NCBI RefSeq assembly: GCF_003264365.1
Contig: NZ_PYAK01000019.1
Location: 1 to 64,000, forward strand
Length of the DNA: 64,000 bases
Source: Micromonospora noduli
GTDB taxonomy: Bacteria; Actinomycetota; Actinomycetes; Mycobacteriales; Micromonosporaceae
Reading direction: 5' to 3'
A program made the translations under genes and the position numbers. Of the stretch, positions 59,425 through 64,000 are shown in pieces. The notes under the pieces were generated by a model. The model ran no database searches. It was not told the DNA's origin and saw only the letters and a program-made list of their open reading frames with translations. Each line of letters starts with the position of its first letter. The first letter of the stretch is position 1.

Positions 59425-60432
59425 TCAGTCCTTGCTGCTGAACGCCGCGTCGAAGGCGGCGCTCGGTGCGTCGAAGGCGAGCCGGCGGACGAACTGCAAC
59501 GCCTCCGGGGCGCCGACCAGCCGGTCCATTCCGGCGTCCTCCCACTCGATGGAGATCGGGCCGTTGTAGCCGATCGCGTTCAACGCGCGGAAGCAGTCCT
59601 CCCAGGGCACGTCGCCGTGGCCGGTGGAGACGAAGTCCCAACCGCGCCGCAGGTCGGCCCAGGGCAGGTGCGAGGCGAGCCGGCCACGCCGGCCATCGCC
59701 GGTACGCACCTTCGCGTCCTTGCAGTCCACGTGGTAGATCCGGTCGGCGAAGTCGAAGATGAAGTTCACCGGGTCCAGCTCCTGCCAGACGAAGTGCGAC
59801 GGGTCCCAGTTCAGACCGAACGCGGGCCGGTTGCCGATCGCCTCCAGCGTCCGCTTCGTCGTCCAGTAGTCGTACGCGATCTCACTGGGGTGCACCTCGT
59901 GCGCGAACCGCACTCCCACCTCGTCGAACACGTCGAGGATGGGGTTCCACCGGTCGGCGAAGTCCTGGTAGCCGCGCTCAATCATCGACGGCGGCACCGG
60001 CGGGAACATCGCGAGGGTGTGCCAGATCGACGACCCGGTGAAGCCGACGACCGTCTTCACCCCGAGCTTCGCCGCCGCCCGCGCGGTGTCCTTGATCTCC
60101 TCGGCGGCCCGCTGACGAACCCCCTCGGGCTCCCCGTCGCCCCAGATACGGCCGGGCAGGATGTCCTGGTGCCGCTCGTCGATCGGGTGGTCGCAGACCG
60201 CCTGACCAACCAGGTGGTTGGAGATCGTGAAGACCTCAAGGTTGTGCTTCGCGAGGGTCTCCCGCTTGCGCTCGACGTACGAGTCGTTGGCGAGCGCCTT
60301 GTCGACCTCGAAGTGGTCGCCCCAGCAGGCGATCTCCAGACCGTCGTAGCCCCACTCGGAGGCGAGCCGGCAGACCTCCTCGAACGGAAGATCGGCCCAC
60401 TGGCCGGTGAAGAGCGTGATGGGTCGCGCCAT
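59425..60432 (-). CDS. Sugar phosphate isomerase/epimerase family protein (AP endonuclease 2 fold)
   Basis: 335 residues. Xylose-isomerase-like TIM barrel: [61 protein letters not shown] (metal Glu and His), [10 protein letters not shown] and [20 protein letters not shown]. It probably converts a sugar or inositol derivative in the cytoplasm. ATG 60432 follows GGGAGAAGGAC, which rules out the upstream start at 60570. No other sugar genes adjoin it. Confidence 0.92.
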   Translation of the reverse strand: MARPITLFTGQWADLPFEEVCRLASEWGYDGLEIACWGDHFEVDKALANDSYVERKRETLAKHNLEVFTISNHLVGQAVCDHPIDERHQDILPGRIWGDGEPEGVRQRAAEEIKDTARAAAKLGVKTVVGFTGSSIWHTLAMFPPVPPSMIERGYQDFADRWNPILDVFDEVGVRFAHEVHPSEIAYDYWTTKRTLEAIGNRPAFGLNWDPSHFVWQELDPVNFIFDFADRIYHVDCKDAKVRTGDGRRGRLASHLPWADLRRGWDFVSTGHGDVPWEDCFRALNAIGYNGPISIEWEDAGMDRLVGAPEALQFVRRLAFDAPSAAFDAAFSSKD

Positions 60433-60644
60433 TGTCCTTCTCCCCTGTTGTGATGGGGATTCCTTGTGCGGACCGGGGCGAGGGTGACCGGACGTGCGCG
60501 GCACCCGAGCGGTCACCGGTGGGTGCGGAACACACCTGAGCCCGGCGGGTTGCGCCTCCCACCGGGTCACCGGCCACCAGCACGGTCGCCGACCCCCACC
60601 TTATTTCCGCAGTGCCCCATCGGGGAAGCCCCGCGGTCGGCCGA

Positions 60645-61148
60645 TCATCCGATCATTTCCTCGGGCGCGGGCAGGACAGCTCGTACGGTGAAGCCGCCAC
60701 CGGCGCGCGGGCCGGCCGAGAACGTGCCGCCGAGCCGCTCGGCGCGCCTGCGTACCCCGAGCAGACCCCGACCGGCGCCCTGGGTGCCGCCGCCGGACGG
60801 AGCGGGACCGGTGCCCTCGTCGCGGACCTCGATGGTGATGCCCGCGGCGTCGTAGCGCAGGCGGACCCCGACCGGCGCGCCCGGCGCGTGCCGGCACGCG
60901 TTGGTCAGCGCTTCCTCGATGATCCGGTACGCCACCACGTCGACCGGGCCGGGCAGCGGCCGGGGTTGCCCGGCCATGGTCCAGCGCACCGGTTGACCGG
61001 CGGTGAAGCCCTCCACCAGCGCGTCGAGACGGTTCAGGCTGGGCGCCGGCTCGGACGGGTCGTCGGGCTCGTCGGCCCGGCCCAGCGCACCGAGCAGCTG
61101 ATGGCCTCGCGCCAGCACCGTCCCACGCCACTGCGCGAACAACCCCAT
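60645..61148 (-). pseudogene. Truncated NarL-type sensor kinase remnant
   Basis: 167 codons from ATG 61148. It retains the linker (LLGALGRADEPDDPSEPAPS) and the complete-looking ATPase (YRIIEEALTNACRHAPGA, VRDEGTGPA, GRGLLGVRRRAERLGG) but lacks the sensor helices and the phospho-acceptor His segment. The frame upstream is not kinase-like and there is no partner response regulator. A copy of the GGTATACCTC-type palindrome lies about 140 bases upstream. An intact small ATPase-only protein is a less likely reading. Confidence 0.72.
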
Positions 61149-61287
61149 GCAGGTCAAGGTACGGCAGCCAGCTGTGCGCCAACCCCCGGCGTCCCCCGCA
61201 ACGCGCCCACCCGGTCGGCGCTCTCGACGGCACCGCGTCGACGGGCCGCGTGCCACGGGCGAGATCTGCGTCGGGGCACACACCGGT

Positions 61288-61339
61288 GCGAGCGCTATAC
61301 CTGTGAGTCATAACTATGACTCACAGGTATAGCGCTCGC
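61288..61339. repeat. Dispersed GGTATACCTC-type palindrome, copy C
   Basis: Perfect 25-bp arms (61288-61312 with 61315-61339) and a 2-base AC centre; the core is GCTATACCTGTGAGTCATA. Compared with copy B, several arm positions differ, but both arms have changed together, so the pairing is kept. Confidence 0.82.
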
Positions 61340-61432
61340 GGGTGACACCTCCCGAGCCTCGCCGCTCCGCCAGAGCCGACGAACCCGGCCGGTCGGGGCA
61401 CACCCGGCCCGGCATGGTCGGCCGCCGGAGCG

Positions 61433-61459
61433 GGAGGGGCCAACAGCGTCGACCCCTCC
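61433..61459 (-). terminator. Hairpin downstream of the ThuA/ricin gene
   Basis: GGAGGGG (61433-61439) pairs with CCCCTCC (61453-61459), loop 13 bases, just past the stop of the minus-strand gene at 61472. Confidence 0.6.
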
Positions 61460-61471
61460 AGCCCTAGTCGG

Positions 61472-63580
61472 TCAGGGCAGGGTCCACTTCTGGTTGGCCG
61501 CGTTGAGGCAGGTCCAGAGGTGCACGACGGTGCTGTCGGCGGAGTTGTTGCCGGAGACGTCCAGGCACTTGCCCGACGACGGGTTGCGCAGGGTGCCGTC
61601 GGACGCGGCCGCCCAGTTCTGCGCGCCGCTGCCGTTGCAGGTCCAGAGCTGGATCTTGGTGCCGTCGGCGGTGCCGCTGCCGGAGACGTCCAGGCACTTG
61701 CCGAGCGCCTTGATCGTCGAGTTCGGCGTCACGGTCCAGGTCTGCGCCGTGCTGCTGTTGCAGGTGTAGATCTGGATCTGGGTGCCGTCGGCGGTGCCGG
61801 CGTTGCGCACGTCCAGGCACTTGCCGGCGAGACCCTTGATCGGGCCGACACCGGTGCCGCCCCCACTGCCCTTGACCAGGGTGAAGTCGTCCAGGTCGAA
61901 GAGCCCCGTGCCGCTACCGGTGAAGGTGAGGTAGAGGTTCTGGGTGCTGGACGGGACGTTGGACAGTGCCGTGGAGACGTTGGCGAAGGTCGTCCAACTG
62001 CCGGTGTTGGGCACCGCGACAGTGCCGAGCACCGGGCCGGTGGCCGAACCGGTGCGCACCTGGATGGCGCCACCCGCGCCGCCGGAGACGACCCGGGCCG
62101 TGAACGAGGTGACCCCGGCCAGGTTGACCCCGTTGTACGCGGCCCAGTCACCCGGGTCGATGTAGCCGACGGTCTGCCCACCGTTGGCGCCCGCCTTGGT
62201 GAACGCGGAGACGCCGTTGGCCGAGCTGAACGCCTCGGCCTGGATCGTGCCGGTGGGCGGCGGCGTGGTGCCCAGCTCCTTGATCCGGATGTTGCGGAAG
62301 GAGGCGTCGTCCCCGGTGCCGTGGTTCTGAATGCCGATGTGACCGGCCAACGAGCGGACCGGGTTGGTGTTGGTGAAATCGTTGATCTTCACCCCGTTGA
62401 GGAAGATCTGTAGCCGCTCGCCCTCGACCAGCAGCTCGTACGTGTTCCACTCCCCCGCCGCGTTCAACGCCGCGTCGCGGGCGGCGATGTCGGCGGACTT
62501 GTAGGTGTAGACCGCGCCGGTGGTGCGGTCGGCCGCGTCGGTGGCGTCGATCTGGATCTCGTACCCGTTGTCGACAGCCGACCACGGGTCACTCGACGGT
62601 GGGAACCCGATGAAAATGCCGGAGTTGTCGTCACCGGCCAGCTTCCAGTCCATCTTCAGCGAGTAGTTGGTGAACTGCTTGGCGTTGTACCAGTACAGCC
62701 CCATGCCGCCGACCGAGGTCAGAGTGGCGTCGGTGTTGGTGAAGCTGCCCGGGCCGGCCTGTGACCAGCCGGCCGTCGAGCCGTTGAACAGCGGGGTGTA
62801 GCCGGTCTCGGGCCGGCAGTCGGCCTTGCTCCGACCGGAGGCGTACCGGATGCCGCCGAGCAGGTGGTTGCGGAACCCCGCCTCCGCGTACGACGCCTGG
62901 GTGTGCCCCGCGCCGGTGTAGAAGGACCGGCCGCCGCTGTAGCTCTTGCACCAGCTCAGCGGGTGGTCGGCGCCCATCCCGCCGCCGGAGTACGACGACT
63001 CGTCCAGGGTGGCCAGCACGTGGGCGCTCGACCGGGCGTTGGTGCGGTAGTTGTACCACTCGTCGGTGCGGGTCCAGGTCTGCGGCAGGTGAGCGGTGGC
63101 CGCGTGGCCCCGGTCCTCCACCTTCATGTTGGCCTGCTGGATGGCGGGGTGCGAGGCGAACCACGCGCCCACGAGGTTGCCGTAGAACGGCCAGTCGTAC
63201 TCGGTGTCGGCTGCGGCGTGCACACCCACGTACCCGCGGCCGGAGCCGATGTACGACTCGAAGGCGGTCTGCTGGCTGGCGTTGAGCACGTCGCCGGTGG
63301 TGTTGAGGAAGACGACCGCCTCGTACTGGTTGAGGTTGCTCGTGGTGAACGCGGCGGCGTCCTCGGTCGCGGTGACCGTGAAGTTGTTCGCCGCGCCCAG
63401 GTCGCGGATGGTCTGGATGCCGACCGGGATCGCGTCGTGGCGGAAACCAGCGGTCTTGGAGAAGACCAGCACGTCGTACGGGGCGTCGGCGGCGCTGGCC
63501 GGGGTGGCCGGGGTGGTGCAGGCGATGACGGCGAGTGCGGCCATGGCCGCACCGAGGACGGGTCGCAGGCGTCTGCGCAT
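61472..63580 (-). CDS. Secreted ThuA / DUF1080 / CBM6 / ricin-B multidomain protein
   Basis: 702 residues. Signal peptide to about 30 (TPASAADAP). Residues 35-255 are a ThuA-like domain (VLVFSKTAGFRHDAIPVGIQ, YVGVHAAADTEYDWPFYGNL). Residues 258-440 are a DUF1080 (3-keto-disaccharide hydrolase-like) domain (LFNGSTAGWSQAGPG, NSGIFIGFPP, GYEIQIDATD). Residues about 448-572 are a CBM6-type module (IQAEAFSSANGV, IDPGDWAAYNGV). Residues 577-702 are a ricin-B lectin trefoil (GKCLDVSGSGTADGTKIQLW, three QxW repeats). It probably binds and processes glycans outside the cell. ATG 63580 follows AGGAGAG. The final lectin domain is nearly identical to that of the next gene. Confidence 0.92.
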   Translation of the reverse strand: MRRRLRPVLGAAMAALAVIACTTPATPASAADAPYDVLVFSKTAGFRHDAIPVGIQTIRDLGAANNFTVTATEDAAAFTTSNLNQYEAVVFLNTTGDVLNASQQTAFESYIGSGRGYVGVHAAADTEYDWPFYGNLVGAWFASHPAIQQANMKVEDRGHAATAHLPQTWTRTDEWYNYRTNARSSAHVLATLDESSYSGGGMGADHPLSWCKSYSGGRSFYTGAGHTQASYAEAGFRNHLLGGIRYASGRSKADCRPETGYTPLFNGSTAGWSQAGPGSFTNTDATLTSVGGMGLYWYNAKQFTNYSLKMDWKLAGDDNSGIFIGFPPSSDPWSAVDNGYEIQIDATDAADRTTGAVYTYKSADIAARDAALNAAGEWNTYELLVEGERLQIFLNGVKINDFTNTNPVRSLAGHIGIQNHGTGDDASFRNIRIKELGTTPPPTGTIQAEAFSSANGVSAFTKAGANGGQTVGYIDPGDWAAYNGVNLAGVTSFTARVVSGGAGGAIQVRTGSATGPVLGTVAVPNTGSWTTFANVSTALSNVPSSTQNLYLTFTGSGTGLFDLDDFTLVKGSGGGTGVGPIKGLAGKCLDVRNAGTADGTQIQIYTCNSSTAQTWTVTPNSTIKALGKCLDVSGSGTADGTKIQLWTCNGSGAQNWAAASDGTLRNPSSGKCLDVSGNNSADSTVVHLWTCLNAANQKWTLP

Positions 63581-63602
63581 ATCGCTCTCCTAATTGCGGT
63601 TA

Positions 63603-63648
63603 GGAGGGGCCCCTCGCATCACACTAGGCGTTGTCGAAGGGCCCCTCC
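63603..63648 (-). terminator. Hairpin terminator of the second ricin-lectin gene
   Basis: GGAGGGGCCC (63603-63612) pairs with GGGCCCCTCC (63639-63648), loop 26 bases, just past the stop at 63656. It lies between two minus-strand genes. The first arm is also palindromic in itself (GAGGGGCCCCTC). Confidence 0.65.
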
Positions 63649-63655
63649 CGCCAGC

Positions 63656-64000
63656 TCAGGGCAGGGTCCACTTTTGGTTGGCGGCGGCGGTGCAGGTCCA
63701 GAGGTGGACCACCGTGCTGTCAGCGGAGCTGTTGCCGGAGACATCGAGGCACTTGCCCGACGACGTGTTGCGCAGCGTGCCGTCGGCCTGGGCCGCCCAG
63801 TTCTGCGCGGCGGTCCCGTTGCAGGTCCAGAGCTGGATCTTGGTGCCGTCGGCGGTGGCACCGCCCGACACGTCCAGGCACTTACCCAACGACTTGATCG
63901 TGGAGTTGGGGGTGACCGCCCAGGTCTGCGCGGCACTGCCGTTGCAGGTGTAGATCTGGATCTGCGTGCCGTCGGCGGTGGCGGCGTTGCGCACGTCCAG
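63656..64000 (-). CDS. Ricin-B lectin domain, C-terminal end of a gene leaving the window
   Basis: The minus-strand frame is open to the window edge; about 114 residues are visible. Three trefoil units are seen (ATADGTQIQIYTCNGSAAQT, GGATADGTKIQLWTCNGT and a final SADSTVVHLWTCTAAANQKW), ending in TLP. This matches the lectin end of the protein encoded just downstream almost residue for residue. Carbohydrate binding is expected. The catalytic part lies outside the window. Confidence 0.9.
   Translation of the reverse strand: MDVRNAATADGTQIQIYTCNGSAAQTWAVTPNSTIKSLGKCLDVSGGATADGTKIQLWTCNGTAAQNWAAQADGTLRNTSSGKCLDVSGNSSADSTVVHLWTCTAAANQKWTLP

Larger units (their letters stand above)
61149..61471. 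other. Gap with palindrome and terminator, no gene
   Basis: About 320 bases between the kinase remnant and the ThuA gene. It holds palindrome copy C and the terminator at 61433-61459. Otherwise I see nothing. Confidence 0.5.

Overview
The window is high-GC actinomycete chromosome, most likely Micromonospora or a close relative. This rests on strong G/C bias at third codon positions, frequent GTG starts, GGAG-type ribosome binding sites, an F420-type LLM oxidoreductase, an AfsR/SARP-type regulator, many NarL-type two-component systems and many secreted multi-domain carbohydrate enzymes. The genus is inferred from gene style; no rRNA or marker comparison was possible. No CRISPR array, transposase, integrase or rRNA is visible.

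Layout. 0-3.1 kb: the 3' end of a saccharopine-dehydrogenase-like gene, a MerR regulator fused to two sliding-clamp domains, and serS. 3.2-6.4 kb: a 1,048-residue Tat-exported lyase-like protein with two discoidin domains and a LacI-type operator at its 5' end. 6.5-11.2 kb (minus strand): a tightly coupled redox operon (haem membrane protein, NuoF-like flavoprotein with fused ferredoxin, TlpA-like lipoprotein, CcdA). 11.4-13.9 kb: secreted alpha-amylase and L,D-transpeptidase. 13.9-17.4 kb: ABC exporter plus DesK/DesR-like two-component operon. 17.5-25.4 kb: alpha/beta hydrolase, M50 protease with CBS domains, a homologue of the actinobacterial polyester (PET)-hydrolysing cutinases, an alditol-oxidase-like flavoenzyme, an ArsR/SRPBCC pair. 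25.4-32.7 kb: an Ig-like/TIM-barrel pair, methyltransferase, Uma2 protein, aldo/keto reductase with two operator-like repeats, a GNAT gene without its own stop, a small HTH regulator whose operator-like repeat occurs at both ends of its gene, an MFS transporter and an HD protein. 32.7-45.4 kb: ECF41 sigma factor, a two-component system whose kinase carries an in-frame TAG, an AfsR-like regulator followed by two related secreted proteins, and two pairs of lineage-specific paralogues. 46-54.8 kb: an accessory stretch of small, mostly unrecognised genes, including an RNA-ligase-like nucleotidyltransferase and a SUKH-like immunity protein. 54.9-64 kb: tRNA-CAU and tRNA-Asn, FAD oxidoreductase plus MMPL transporter, sugar isomerase/epimerase, a truncated sensor-kinase remnant, a ThuA/DUF1080/CBM6/ricin-B protein and the end of another ricin-lectin gene.

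Three features cut across the genes. A 61-bp inverted repeat (two copies, 6495 and 19771) sits at the 3' ends of two unrelated genes, in the same orientation as each gene, and supplies both stop codons. A second palindrome family (18514, 39067, 61288) keeps its pairing although its sequence varies. Several genes show recent decay or frame disturbance (kinase at 35-36 kb, kinase remnant at 60.6 kb, GNAT at 29.8 kb, membrane gene at 49 kb).
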